A program made the translations under genes and the position numbers. DNA of 64,000 bases, from the NCBI RefSeq assembly GCF_049674955.1, contig NZ_CP187232.1, positions 3,100,001-3,164,000 of the forward strand. The letters are read 5' to 3'. The notes below the pieces were generated by a model. That model had not been told where the DNA came from. It ran no database searches and saw nothing but the letters and a program-made list of their open reading frames with translations. Below, one piece after another: positions 50,881-59,022 of this stretch (the stretch's first letter is position 1; the number at the start of each line of letters is the position of its first letter). Source of the DNA: Sphaerisporangium viridialbum. Its GTDB lineage: Bacteria; Actinomycetota; Actinomycetes; Streptosporangiales; Streptosporangiaceae.

Positions 50881-52097
50881 CGGCCGGCCTTGAAGGCGGC
50901 CCAGGCGTCGTTCCACAGCGCCTCCGCGCCCGGGCTGATCTGGAGGAGTTGCAGGCTGCGGGAGTAGACCTCGGGGGTGACGATCGTGGACTTCAGCCGC
51001 TCGGTGACGAAGCCGTCGCTCACCATCTTGTCGGGCGAGATGGCGGAGATCGCGGGCTGGTAGCCGGTGAAGGCGAAGTTCTCCCGCGCCACGGCCGGGT
51101 CGAGCAGGTGGTCGATGAACATGTGCGCGAGCACGGGCTTGGACGCGGTGCGCGGGATGGCGAGCGTGTCGGTGCCGACGACGCCGGTGGCGCCGGAGGG
51201 CGACCAGTATCCGAGGGCGTCGGCGTCCAGGCCCTTCGGCAGGTAGGACTGGGCGTTCACCATGTCACCGGACCAGCAGTGATGGACCGTCGCCTGGCCC
51301 TCGGGGACGAGCTGGTACGCGCTGATGCCGATCTTGATGTTCATCGCGCCGATCAGTTCGGCGAGCCAGGCGCCCGCCTGCTTGATCTTGGCCGGGTCCT
51401 CGGTGTCGACGTCGGTGACGCCGTTGCGGAGCATCGCCATCGCCAGCCCCTCGCGCGCGTCGTCGAGGACGTACGCCTTGCCCTTGTACGCGGGGTCCCA
51501 CAGCAGGTCGTACCCGTTGGCGGGGACCGAGGCGACCCGGTCGGCGCGGTAGCCGACCCCCGTGGTGTAGGCGTTGTACGCCACGGTGTAGCGCGAGCCC
51601 TGGTCGTAGAACGGGTCCTGGAGCTGCGGCCAGGCGTTGGCGAGGTTCGGCAGGTAGTCGTGGTTGAGCGGCTGGAGCAGCTTCCCCACGGTGATCTTGG
51701 AGATCACGTCGGGCGTGGGGAAGCAGACGTCGAAGGACTCCCCGGCAGTCCGCAGCTTGGCGACCATCTCGTCCATCGTCGTGAACGTCGTGACCTCGAC
51801 CTCGACCTCGACGCCGTGCTCCTTGCCGAACCTCTTGCACACGTCGGGGGAGATGTACTCGGCGTAGTTGAGGAGTTTCAGCCTGCCGCCGCCCTCGGGG
51901 GAACGCCCGCTCGCCACCGCGGGGATGTCGGCGTGCAGGGGCAGCCGCGCGGGCGCGCTCGGGCGGCTGAGGGGCACGGAGGCGGCGGCGGAGGGTCGTC
52001 TCGACCGGTCGGCGCCGCACGCCACGGTGAGGCCCAGCAGGCCACCGGCCAGCAGGAATCGGCGGCGATCCAAGGGCTCACGAGGATGGGGGGGCAT
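50877..52097 (-). CDS. Spermidine/putrescine-type substrate-binding lipoprotein
   Basis: 406 residues. The N-terminus is a twin-arginine lipoprotein signal (RRRFLLAGGLLGLTVAC, lipid-bearing Cys at about residue 27). Mature domain: LKLLNYAEYISPDVCKRFGKE at the start, FDVCFPTPDVISKI, HHCWSGDMVNAQSYLP and IDHLLDPAVARENFAFTGYQPA, typical of PotD/PotF-type binding proteins. It delivers substrate to the permeases encoded just downstream. The true ligand is not certain: amines, betaines and other cations are bound by relatives. The operator-like palindrome 52132-52161 lies 35-64 bp upstream. Confidence 0.9.
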   Translation of the reverse strand: MPPHPREPLDRRRFLLAGGLLGLTVACGADRSRRPSAAASVPLSRPSAPARLPLHADIPAVASGRSPEGGGRLKLLNYAEYISPDVCKRFGKEHGVEVEVEVTTFTTMDEMVAKLRTAGESFDVCFPTPDVISKITVGKLLQPLNHDYLPNLANAWPQLQDPFYDQGSRYTVAYNAYTTGVGYRADRVASVPANGYDLLWDPAYKGKAYVLDDAREGLAMAMLRNGVTDVDTEDPAKIKQAGAWLAELIGAMNIKIGISAYQLVPEGQATVHHCWSGDMVNAQSYLPKGLDADALGYWSPSGATGVVGTDTLAIPRTASKPVLAHMFIDHLLDPAVARENFAFTGYQPAISAISPDKMVSDGFVTERLKSTIVTPEVYSRSLQLLQISPGAEALWNDAWAAFKAGR

Positions 52098-52131
52098 GCG
52101 CGGCTCTTTTCTTACGTCAGGTCACCTCTTG

Positions 52132-52161
52132 CCAGACTGACTGGTTAACCAGTTAGTCTGG
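52132..52161. promoter_or_regulatory. Large palindrome between the importer and oxidoreductase operons
   Basis: A 30-bp palindrome with one mismatched pair. Its core TGACTGGTTAACCAGTTA (52138-52155) matches the 18-bp palindromes at 39481, 39600 and 40497. It lies in the only space between two divergent operons, so one repressor could govern both. Confidence 0.75.
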
Positions 52162-52263
52162 TGAGGAGGGTCTGCGGCCACAAGGCTCTCAGGCCAAGTT
52201 TTCCGGGTCGTTACGGGCGAACGGAAGGCGTCCGCCAGGACGCGGCAGGAAAGGTTCCGGCGA

Positions 52264-53928
52264 GTGGACCGGCACGGAGTTTCGCGAGGCGCCGCGAGCG
52301 GCGACCCGAAGAGCGTCACGAAGACAGATCCGCACACGACCTACGACGCCATCATCGTCGGCGGCGGCCACAACGGCCTCGTCTCCGCCGCGTACCTCGC
52401 CCGCGCGGGCCTGAAGCCGCTCGTGGTCGAGGCCCGCGCCACCACGGGCGGCGCGGCCACCACCGAGACCCCGTGGGGGCCGGAGTTCAAGGTCACCGCG
52501 CTGTCCTACGTCATGAGCCTCATGCCGCCCACCATCGTCAACGGGCTCCGGCTCGCGGAGCACGGCTACCAAGTGGTCCCGATGGGCCCCGACTTCATGC
52601 CGTTCCCGGACGGCCGGTCGCTGCTGCTGACCGGCGACGAGGCCCACGACCGCGCGCAGCTCTCGGCGTTCTCCCGCAGGGACGCCGAGAACATGCCCCG
52701 GTACGAGGCCTGGCTGAAGGGCATCGGCGACGTGCTCGCCCCGATGCTGCTCAAGACGCCCCCGAAGGTCGGCTCGACGCGGCCCCGTGACCTGATCGAC
52801 CAGCTCCGGCTGGCCTGGGGCATGCGGGGGCTCTCCACCCGGGGCACGGCCGACGCCGTGCGGCTCTTCACGATGTCGGTGGCGGACCTGCTCGACGAGT
52901 GGTTCGAGTCCCCCGAGGTCAAGGGCACCATGGCGATCAACGGCGTCATCGGCACCTGGGCGGGCCCCGCCGAGCCCGGCACGGCGTACGTGATGATGCA
53001 CCACACCATCGGAGACGTCGGCGACGGCAAGATGGGCGGCTGGGGCTACCCGATCGGCGGCATGGGCGCGGTCTCCGCGGCGATCCGCGCCTCGGCCGAG
53101 TCGTCCGGCGCGCACGTGCTCACCGGGGCGGCGGTGGAGCGCATCATCGTCGCCGGCGGCCGGGCGCGCGGGGTGGCGCTGAGGGACGGCCGGGAGTTCA
53201 CGGCCCCCATCGTGGTCGCCGCGACGCATCCCAAGATCACGTTCCTCGACCAGATCGAGCGCTCGGAGCTGCCGCCGGACTTCGCCCGTGACATCGAGCG
53301 GTGGCGCTCGCGCAGCGGCGTCGTCAAGATCAACGTGGCGCTCTCCGCGCTCCCGAGGTTCACCTCGAATCCCGATTTATCACCACAGCAGCTCAGCGGG
53401 TCCGTCGAGCTGTGCCACTCCCTTGAGTACATCGAGCGGGCCTTCCAGGACGCCCGTGAGGGACGGCCCGCGGCGGCCCCCTTCTCCGACAGCGTGATCC
53501 CCTCGACGCTGGACCCCACCCTGTGCCCCGAGGGCACGCACATCATGTCGATGTTCACCCAGTGGGTGCCGCACACCTGGTCCGCGGAGCCGCACACCGA
53601 GGAGCTCGACGCCTACGCCGACCGGGTGGTCGACCTGTACGACCAGCTCGCCCCGGGGTTCAAGGCCTCGGTCATCCACCGCCAGGTCCTCGGCCCGCAC
53701 CAGATGGAGCGGGAGTACGGGCTGGTCGGCGGCAACATCTTCCACGGCGAGCTCTCGCCCGACCAGCTCTTCCACCTGCGCCCGGCCCCCGGCTACGCCG
53801 ACTTCACCACGCCGATCAAGGGCCTCTACCAGTGCTCGTCCGCCACCCACGGCGGCGGCGGGGTCACCGGCATCGCCGGGTACCTGTGCTCCAAGCGAAT
53901 CCTGCGCGACCGGAGGTGGCGTCGATGA
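52264..53928 (+). CDS. FAD-dependent oxidoreductase (PYROXD2-like)
   Basis: 554 residues. Begins with the FAD fold DAIIVGGGHNGLVSAAYLARAG (22 residues, G-x-G-x-x-N-G) after about 27 residues, then VVEARATTGGAATTET; ends GLYQCSSATHGGGGVTGIAGY with the C-terminal FAD contact. It belongs to the same superfamily as the gene at 28278 but is only distantly similar. First gene of the operon with the Rieske oxygenase and aminotransferase, and likely oxidises an amine or related intermediate. GTG 52264 is preceded by AGGAAAGG; the start is uncertain by some residues. The Rieske ATG overlaps its stop. Confidence 0.8.
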   Translation: MDRHGVSRGAASGDPKSVTKTDPHTTYDAIIVGGGHNGLVSAAYLARAGLKPLVVEARATTGGAATTETPWGPEFKVTALSYVMSLMPPTIVNGLRLAEHGYQVVPMGPDFMPFPDGRSLLLTGDEAHDRAQLSAFSRRDAENMPRYEAWLKGIGDVLAPMLLKTPPKVGSTRPRDLIDQLRLAWGMRGLSTRGTADAVRLFTMSVADLLDEWFESPEVKGTMAINGVIGTWAGPAEPGTAYVMMHHTIGDVGDGKMGGWGYPIGGMGAVSAAIRASAESSGAHVLTGAAVERIIVAGGRARGVALRDGREFTAPIVVAATHPKITFLDQIERSELPPDFARDIERWRSRSGVVKINVALSALPRFTSNPDLSPQQLSGSVELCHSLEYIERAFQDAREGRPAAAPFSDSVIPSTLDPTLCPEGTHIMSMFTQWVPHTWSAEPHTEELDAYADRVVDLYDQLAPGFKASVIHRQVLGPHQMEREYGLVGGNIFHGELSPDQLFHLRPAPGYADFTTPIKGLYQCSSATHGGGGVTGIAGYLCSKRILRDRRWRR

Positions 53929-55091
53929 CCGGCCTTTCCCCTGCGACCGGCGCCACCGCGCCGCTGGACCTCGGCCAGGTGCGGGCCTGCCTTGCGCCGC
54001 CCGGCATGATGCTGCCCGCGGAGGCCTACCTCAGCGACGACGTGCTCGCCTTCGAGCGCCGGGTGGTCTTCGCCGGGGGATGGGTGTGCGCCGGGCGCGC
54101 CGCCGGCCTCGGCCCGCGCACCCGTACGGCCGTCGCCGTGGGCGACGACAGCGTGCTGCTGGTGCGCGACGAGGAGGGAACGCTCCGCGGCTTCTACAAC
54201 GTGTGCCGCCACCGGGGCCACGAGCTGCTGCCCTGCGGCTCCCGCGCGACCGGCCGGTTCATCGCCTGCCCGTACCACAACTGGGTGTACGACCTGACGG
54301 GGCGCCTCGACCGCGTGCCCCGCGAGCACGGCGACGGCTACGCGCTCGACCGGCTCGGCCTCATCCCCGCGCGCGTCGAGGAATGGCACGGCTTCGTCTT
54401 CGTCAACGCCTCGGGCGACGCGCCCCCGCTCGGGGCGTACCTCGCCGGGCTGGAGGAGGTCGTCGCCCCGTACGAGATGGAACGGCTGACCGTCGCCGCC
54501 TCGCACGAGTACGACCTCGCGGCCAACTGGAAGCTCGCGGTGGAGAACTACCACGAGTGCTACCACTGCCCGGCGATCCACCCGGAGCTGTGCCGGGTCT
54601 CCCCGCCGGACAGCGGCGACAACTACGCGCCGGAGGGCCTGTGGGCGGGCGGCAGCATGACCCTGGTCGACGGCGCCGAGACGATGTCGATGACGGGCGC
54701 CTCGGGCGGCGCCTTCCTGCCCGGCGTCACAGGACCGCTCCGCCGCAAGGTGGAGTACCTGCACCTGTTCCCGAACCTGCTGCTCAGCCTGCACCCCGAC
54801 TACGTGATGACGCACGTCCTCGACCCCGTCGGCGCCGGCCGCACGAAGGTCACCTGCCAGTGGTTGTTCCCCCCGGAGGCCGGGGGCGCCGACCCGTCGT
54901 ACGCCGTGGACTTCTGGGACCTGACCAACCGCCAGGACTGGGGCGCGTGCGAGGGCGTGCAGCGGGGGGTGGCCTCGCGCGGTTACGTGCCGGGGCCGTT
55001 CGCGCCGGAGGAGGAGGTCACCCACCAGTGGATCACCTCTGTCGCGACCGCCTATCTGACGGGCCGGCTCTCGCCGGCCGAAAGGAAATGA
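53925..55091 (+). CDS. Rieske non-haem iron oxygenase, CntA/betaine-demethylase-like
   Basis: 388 residues. Rieske cluster ligands Cys94, His96 in VCRHRGHE and Cys115, His118 in ACPYHNW. The mononuclear iron site has His214 and His219 in ENYHECYHCPAIHPE. The residue bridging the two centres is Glu211, not the Asp of aromatic-ring dioxygenases; the spacing E-x2-H-x4-H is that of the carnitine oxygenase CntA and the betaine and stachydrine demethylases. This suggests a quaternary-amine substrate. It would need a separate reductase, and none is in the operon. GGAGG lies upstream of ATG 53925, which overlaps the previous stop. Confidence 0.85.
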   Translation: MTGLSPATGATAPLDLGQVRACLAPPGMMLPAEAYLSDDVLAFERRVVFAGGWVCAGRAAGLGPRTRTAVAVGDDSVLLVRDEEGTLRGFYNVCRHRGHELLPCGSRATGRFIACPYHNWVYDLTGRLDRVPREHGDGYALDRLGLIPARVEEWHGFVFVNASGDAPPLGAYLAGLEEVVAPYEMERLTVAASHEYDLAANWKLAVENYHECYHCPAIHPELCRVSPPDSGDNYAPEGLWAGGSMTLVDGAETMSMTGASGGAFLPGVTGPLRRKVEYLHLFPNLLLSLHPDYVMTHVLDPVGAGRTKVTCQWLFPPEAGGADPSYAVDFWDLTNRQDWGACEGVQRGVASRGYVPGPFAPEEEVTHQWITSVATAYLTGRLSPAERK

Positions 55092-55092
55092 A

Positions 55093-56478
55093 ATGCCAGT
55101 CGCAAGCGAGTCGTTGGTCGAGCGGGATCTCGTCCTGCTCGACAGTCTGATCGCCAAGGAGGAGTCGGTCTTCCTCGAACGCACGGCGGAGTCCCAGCGC
55201 GTCAGGAGGGAGTGCGCCGACGTGCTTCCCGGAGGCGTGGCCTCCAACTGGCAGGACGCGCCGCCCGGAGCGGTGTGGATCTCCCACGGCGACGGCTCCC
55301 GGGTCGTGGACGTGGACGGCACCTCCTACGTCGACCTGCACGGGGGCTTCGGGGTCGGGCTCGTCGGCCACGCCCACCCCGCGATCGTCGAGGCCGTCTC
55401 CGACCGGGTGCGCAGGGGAACGCACTTCGCCCAGCCCACCGAGGACGCCGTCGTGGTGGCCCGCGAGCTGGCCCGCAGGTTCGGGCTGCCGCTGTGGCGC
55501 TTCGGGAACTCCGGCACCGAGGCGACGATGGACGCCGTGCACCTGATGCGGGCCGCCACCGGCCGCATGAAGATCATCAAGGTGGAGGGCACCTACCACG
55601 GGCACCACGACAGCGTGCAGGTGTCGGTGTATCCGGACCCGGAGCAGGCCGGTCCCGCCGGCCGTCCCTACTCCGTGCCGGTGGGCCGGGCCGTCCCTCC
55701 CGCCCTCACGCAGCTCACGCTGGTGGCGCCGTTCGGCGACCTCGCCGCGGTCGAGCGCCTGCTGGTGGAGAACCCCGGCGAGATCGCCGGCATGATCATC
55801 GAGCCCATCATGATGAACATCGGGCTCATCCCGCCGCCCGACGGCTACCTGGCCGGGCTCAGGCACCTGCTGCACCGGCACGGCGCCTACCTGGCGTTCG
55901 ACGAGGTGAAGACCGGCCTCGCCGTCTCGGCGGGCGGCGCGACGCAGTGGTCCGGCGTGGTGCCCGACCTGATCTGCCTGGCCAAGGCGCTCGGCGGCGG
56001 GGTGCCGTGCGGGGCGATCGGCGGGGTCCCCGAGCTGATGAACATGATCGCGGACGGCACGTACGAGCAGGTCGGCACCTTCAACGGCAACCCGCTGACG
56101 ATGGCCGCCGCCCGCGCCGTGCTGCTCGGCATCCTGACCGACGACGCGTACCGGCACTTCGACAGGCTCAGGCGCGTCATGACCGAGGGCGCCGAGGACG
56201 TGCTGCGCCGTCACGGCCTGCCCGGTTACGTCCGGTCGTACGGGGCCAAGGGGGCGGTGGTCTTCCACGACCGGCCGCTGCTCGACTACCGGGACTTCGC
56301 GGAGTACCCCGACCAGTGGGGCAACGCGCACTGGCTCTTCCAGCACAACGGCGGGGTGTTCCTGCCTCCGTGGGGCAAGTGCGAGCAGTGGACGGTGTCC
56401 GTCCAGCACTCCGAGGCCGACGTGCGGCGGTTCGTCGGGAACCTCGAACGGATGGCGGCGAGCCTGCGGCCCGCCTGA
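55093..56478 (+). CDS. Class III PLP-dependent aminotransferase
   Basis: 461 residues. Residues 60-110: substrate region LPGGVASNWQDAPPGAVWIS, YVDLHGGFGVGLVGHAHPAI. PLP contacts FGNSGTEATMDAVHLMRAAT, the catalytic Asp in AYLAFDEVKTG and the Schiff-base Lys in LICLAKALGGGVPCG. Glutamate-1-semialdehyde-like fold; likely transaminates an amino acid or aldehyde released in the pathway. ATG 55093 lies 1 nt after the Rieske stop. Its stop forms part of a terminator shared with the converging gene. Confidence 0.9.
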   Translation: MPVASESLVERDLVLLDSLIAKEESVFLERTAESQRVRRECADVLPGGVASNWQDAPPGAVWISHGDGSRVVDVDGTSYVDLHGGFGVGLVGHAHPAIVEAVSDRVRRGTHFAQPTEDAVVVARELARRFGLPLWRFGNSGTEATMDAVHLMRAATGRMKIIKVEGTYHGHHDSVQVSVYPDPEQAGPAGRPYSVPVGRAVPPALTQLTLVAPFGDLAAVERLLVENPGEIAGMIIEPIMMNIGLIPPPDGYLAGLRHLLHRHGAYLAFDEVKTGLAVSAGGATQWSGVVPDLICLAKALGGGVPCGAIGGVPELMNMIADGTYEQVGTFNGNPLTMAAARAVLLGILTDDAYRHFDRLRRVMTEGAEDVLRRHGLPGYVRSYGAKGAVVFHDRPLLDYRDFAEYPDQWGNAHWLFQHNGGVFLPPWGKCEQWTVSVQHSEADVRRFVGNLERMAASLRPA

Positions 56479-56491
56479 CCCTCAGGCGGGC
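56469..56491. terminator. Compact bidirectional terminator holding both stop codons
   Basis: A perfect 10-bp stem GCCCGCCTGA / TCAGGCGGGC with a CCC loop. The left arm ends in the TGA of the aminotransferase gene and the right arm begins with the TGA (reverse) of the converging gene. Confidence 0.65.
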
Positions 56492-56781
56492 AGCGCGGCG
56501 AGGAGGTACGCGAGACGGGCGGCGGCGTCGTCGATGCCGTCGACGGTGCCGAGCCGGTAGCCCCACGAGGTGAGGAAGGCGCCCTCAGGAGTGCAGGTGA
56601 CGACCTCCTTCAGCGTGTCGCTGAAGCGGTTGCGGACGCGGACCGCGCCGGGGGTGCCGCCGAGGACCTGCACGGAGAGGTCGATGTGCCGGCGGGTCGC
56701 CAAGGCGAACTGCTCGAGACAGGACATGGTGTCCAGCATGTGCCTCACCTCCACGTCACCCATGGCTGGTAAGGATTGCAT
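56482..56781 (-). CDS. Small uncharacterised protein beside the XRE regulator
   Basis: About 99 residues, not recognised. Reads MLDTMSCLEQFALATRRHID, then VLGGTPGAVRVRNRFSDTLKEVV, mixed helix and strand with no membrane span. ATG 56781 or ATG 56763 could start it; neither has a clear ribosome site. It lies 32 nt after the XRE gene on the same strand, so it is probably part of the same regulatory set. Confidence 0.6.
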   Translation of the reverse strand: MQSLPAMGDVEVRHMLDTMSCLEQFALATRRHIDLSVQVLGGTPGAVRVRNRFSDTLKEVVTCTPEGAFLTSWGYRLGTVDGIDDAAARLAYLLAALPA

Positions 56782-56813
56782 GATCTTGCGGTGATCGGCA
56801 AGCAATTGTCGGG

Positions 56814-57665
56814 CTACTGGGCAGATTGTTGGGCGAAGTCGACGAGCACCCGGACGATCACCTCGCGCGCGCCCTCCCTGAACACCGCCACCTCGCACAG
56901 ATCCTCGAACGCGCTCGCGTAGAAGGCGACGTCCTCGGGGTCGCGCAGCACGAGGTCCTTGGTCCTGGTCGGGACGCCGACCATGGCCTCGTTGTAGATC
57001 CAGAAGCCGTTGAGCAGGGCGGACGGCAACTGTGCCGAGAATGGGATGACGCCGAACTCCACGTTGGGCAGGGTGGTGACGGCCAGCAGCCGGTCGAGCT
57101 GGCCGCGCATGACGTCGTCGGGCGCGAGCCGGTAGCGCAGCACCGCCTCCGGCAGCAGGAACCGGAACCGCCTCGCCGGATCGTACAGAATGTCCTGCCT
57201 GCGCATGCGGACCCTGATCGCGGCGTCGATGTCGTCGGACGCCCCGTACAGGCGGCGGACCTTGGTGAAGATGTTGCGGGCGTACTCCGCCGTCTGCAGC
57301 AGGCCGATCACCACGCCCGGCTCGAACACCCGGAACAGCTTGGTGCGCGACTCCAGGTCGCGGATGTCCTCCTGGAGCGCGGCCAGCCCGCTCTTGTGCC
57401 GCTGGCGCCAGGAGTCCTGGCGTTCGAGCAGCGACACGGCCTGGGCGATCAGGCCGTCGACCACCTCGGAGGGCGCCTGCGCGACCTGGCACCACACCAC
57501 CACGTCGTCCTCGGTGGCGCTCTGCCGGGCGTTCTCGATGCGCGAGACCTTGGAGGCCTGCCAGCCCAGGCGCGCGGCGAGATCCTTGCCGGACAGCTGG
57601 GCCGCCTCGCGTAGCTGCCGGAGCTGGGCGCCAAGGTCGATGCGCGCCTGCTGAAAGCCGCTCAC
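56814..57665 (-). CDS. XRE-family regulator with DUF5753 domain
   Basis: 283 residues. N-terminal helix-turn-helix (LGAQLRQLREAAQLSGKDLA, GWQASKVSRIENARQS). The C-terminal domain (about 95-275) is the DUF5753 type: FEPGVVIGLLQTAEYARNIF, VRMRRQDIL, RFLLPEAVLRYRL, EFGVIPFSAQ. Proteins of this kind work with DUF397 partners in actinomycete development and antibiotic regulation. GTG 57665 has GGAGG 5 nt upstream; a start 10 codons earlier is possible. It is followed by a small gene and preceded by another; DUF397 lies 0.4 kb away. Confidence 0.88.
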   Translation of the reverse strand: MSGFQQARIDLGAQLRQLREAAQLSGKDLAARLGWQASKVSRIENARQSATEDDVVVWCQVAQAPSEVVDGLIAQAVSLLERQDSWRQRHKSGLAALQEDIRDLESRTKLFRVFEPGVVIGLLQTAEYARNIFTKVRRLYGASDDIDAAIRVRMRRQDILYDPARRFRFLLPEAVLRYRLAPDDVMRGQLDRLLAVTTLPNVEFGVIPFSAQLPSALLNGFWIYNEAMVGVPTRTKDLVLRDPEDVAFYASAFEDLCEVAVFREGAREVIVRVLVDFAQQSAQ

Positions 57666-57736
57666 GCCCACCTCCAGTCGGCATCGGACTCGCATGAGGG
57701 TAGACCTGGGGACGCGATCATGCCATAGGGATCTCG

Positions 57737-57979
57737 CTATTCGTGATCAGTTACGCGCCGGTCCGGCTCCGCCGGGAAGAGCACCTCGCGCGCGATCTCC
57801 ATGAGGAGCTCGCGCGGCACCTCGACGGCGGACTCCCCGTCGAGCACATGGCGCAGGTCCGCCCGCGCGTCGGGGTCGGTGAGCGTGAGTCCCTGGACGA
57901 CGATCGTGCCCCGATCGGTCTCGTACAGCGACGGGCAGGCGCCTGCCTCCGAGGTAGAGCCGAGAAACCGCAGACGCAT
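57737..57979 (-). CDS. Small uncharacterised protein of the XRE/DUF397 cluster
   Basis: 80 residues: MRLRFLGSTSEAGACPSLYE, then TIVVQGLTLTDPDARADLRH, EVPRELLMEIAREVLFP. A compact soluble fold is likely; a short form of such proteins is often encoded beside XRE/DUF397 genes in actinomycetes. GGAAGGGA lies 6 nt upstream of ATG 57979. It lies between the DUF397 and XRE genes on the same strand. Confidence 0.7.
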   Translation of the reverse strand: MRLRFLGSTSEAGACPSLYETDRGTIVVQGLTLTDPDARADLRHVLDGESAVEVPRELLMEIAREVLFPAEPDRRVTDHE

Positions 57980-58072
57980 GAATGTCCCTTCCCCGGAAGC
58001 GCCAGAAATGGCCGCAATTGCGCGCAATTGTAGAGCATAAGGATTGAGTGGGAGGCGGTGGGCGGTACGTCC

Positions 58073-58390
58073 TCACTCGCCCAGCGCGTCGAACTCGCCG
58101 TCGAGCACGCCGAGGCGGAACGCCTCCCACTCGGCCGGGGTGAAGTAGAGCCTCGGGCCGTCGGGATTCCTGGAGTCGCGCAGGACGTAGAGCCTGTCGT
58201 ACCCGGCCTTGTGCGCGCCGCCGAGTGCCCCGAGCTCGCCCCGCTCGGCGGCCTCCCTGATGGCGGCCTGGTCGAGGACGGTCACCTCGACGCAGTGGCC
58301 GCCCTCGAAGCCGTGACTCGACCCGCGCCACGCGCCGGCCCCGCTCCCGCCGTCCCTGGGCCGCTCGCCACCGGCTGGATACAGGTCCAT
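58073..58390 (-). CDS. DUF397-domain protein
   Basis: 105 residues. The C-terminal 80 form the DUF397 domain: AWRGSSHGFEGGHCVEVTVL, then LYVLRDSRNPDGPRLYFTPA, EWEAFRLGV. DUF397 proteins bind the XRE/DUF5753 partner and act as its antagonist or effector. The central region (EAAERGELGALGGAHKAGYD) is an insert in the usual sequence. GGAGG precedes ATG 58390 by 5 nt. Confidence 0.9.
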   Translation of the reverse strand: MDLYPAGGERPRDGGSGAGAWRGSSHGFEGGHCVEVTVLDQAAIREAAERGELGALGGAHKAGYDRLYVLRDSRNPDGPRLYFTPAEWEAFRLGVLDGEFDALGE

Positions 58391-58457
58391 TCGTCCTCCA
58401 CGAGGTGTGGCCACAACAGTAGGCTCGCGGGCGCGCCGGACGGGAGCGTACGGGCGG

Positions 58458-58961
58458 TCAGTCTCCGGTGACGCCGTCGGCCATCTCGCGCAGGATGTCC
58501 AGGTGGCCGTTGTGCCGGGCGGTCTCCTCGATCAGGTGGTGCAGGATCCAGCGCAGCGTGACGTGCGTGCCGTCCCTGATCGGCTCCTTCGCCGGCGTGT
58601 CCAGGTCGAGCGAGGCCACCAGCTCGTGGTAGCGGGCGCACTGCGCCTCGTACTCCGAGAGGATCTCCGCGAGCGGCGTCTCGACGGCGACGCGCATCTC
58701 GCGGTCGGGGTCCTCGTCGGTCCAGGGCCCGAGGTCCTCCTCGCCGAGCAGCCGCACCTGGATCCAGGAGTACTCCACCCACCGCAGGTGGTTGACCAGG
58801 CCGCTGATGGTCATCAGCGGCGAGCCGGGCAGGGGGGCGCTCCTGGCGTGCTCCTCGGACAGCCCCTCGCACTTGGCGTGGACGGTGGCCCGGGTGTAGT
58901 CGAGAAAGGTCGTCAGTACGGTGCGTTCGTCCCAGGTCACGGGAAGGTCTGTACGTGTCAT
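58458..58961 (-). CDS. DinB-family protein (DUF664-like)
   Basis: 167 residues, four-helix DinB/YfiT-like bundle. Conserved elements: RTVLTTFLDYTRATVHAKCEGL, SPLMTISGLVNHLRWVEYSWIQ with a metal-binding His, and HHLIEETARHNGHLDILREM with two more His. Family members bind a metal and transfer thiols or act as stress proteins. It is a single gene with no obvious partner. Confidence 0.87.
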   Translation of the reverse strand: MTRTDLPVTWDERTVLTTFLDYTRATVHAKCEGLSEEHARSAPLPGSPLMTISGLVNHLRWVEYSWIQVRLLGEEDLGPWTDEDPDREMRVAVETPLAEILSEYEAQCARYHELVASLDLDTPAKEPIRDGTHVTLRWILHHLIEETARHNGHLDILREMADGVTGD

Positions 58962-59022
58962 GCGCGTGAGCCTGCTAGACCCGGGGCAGCCGTGTCCAAT
59001 CGATTGGGAAGGCGTCGGGCCG

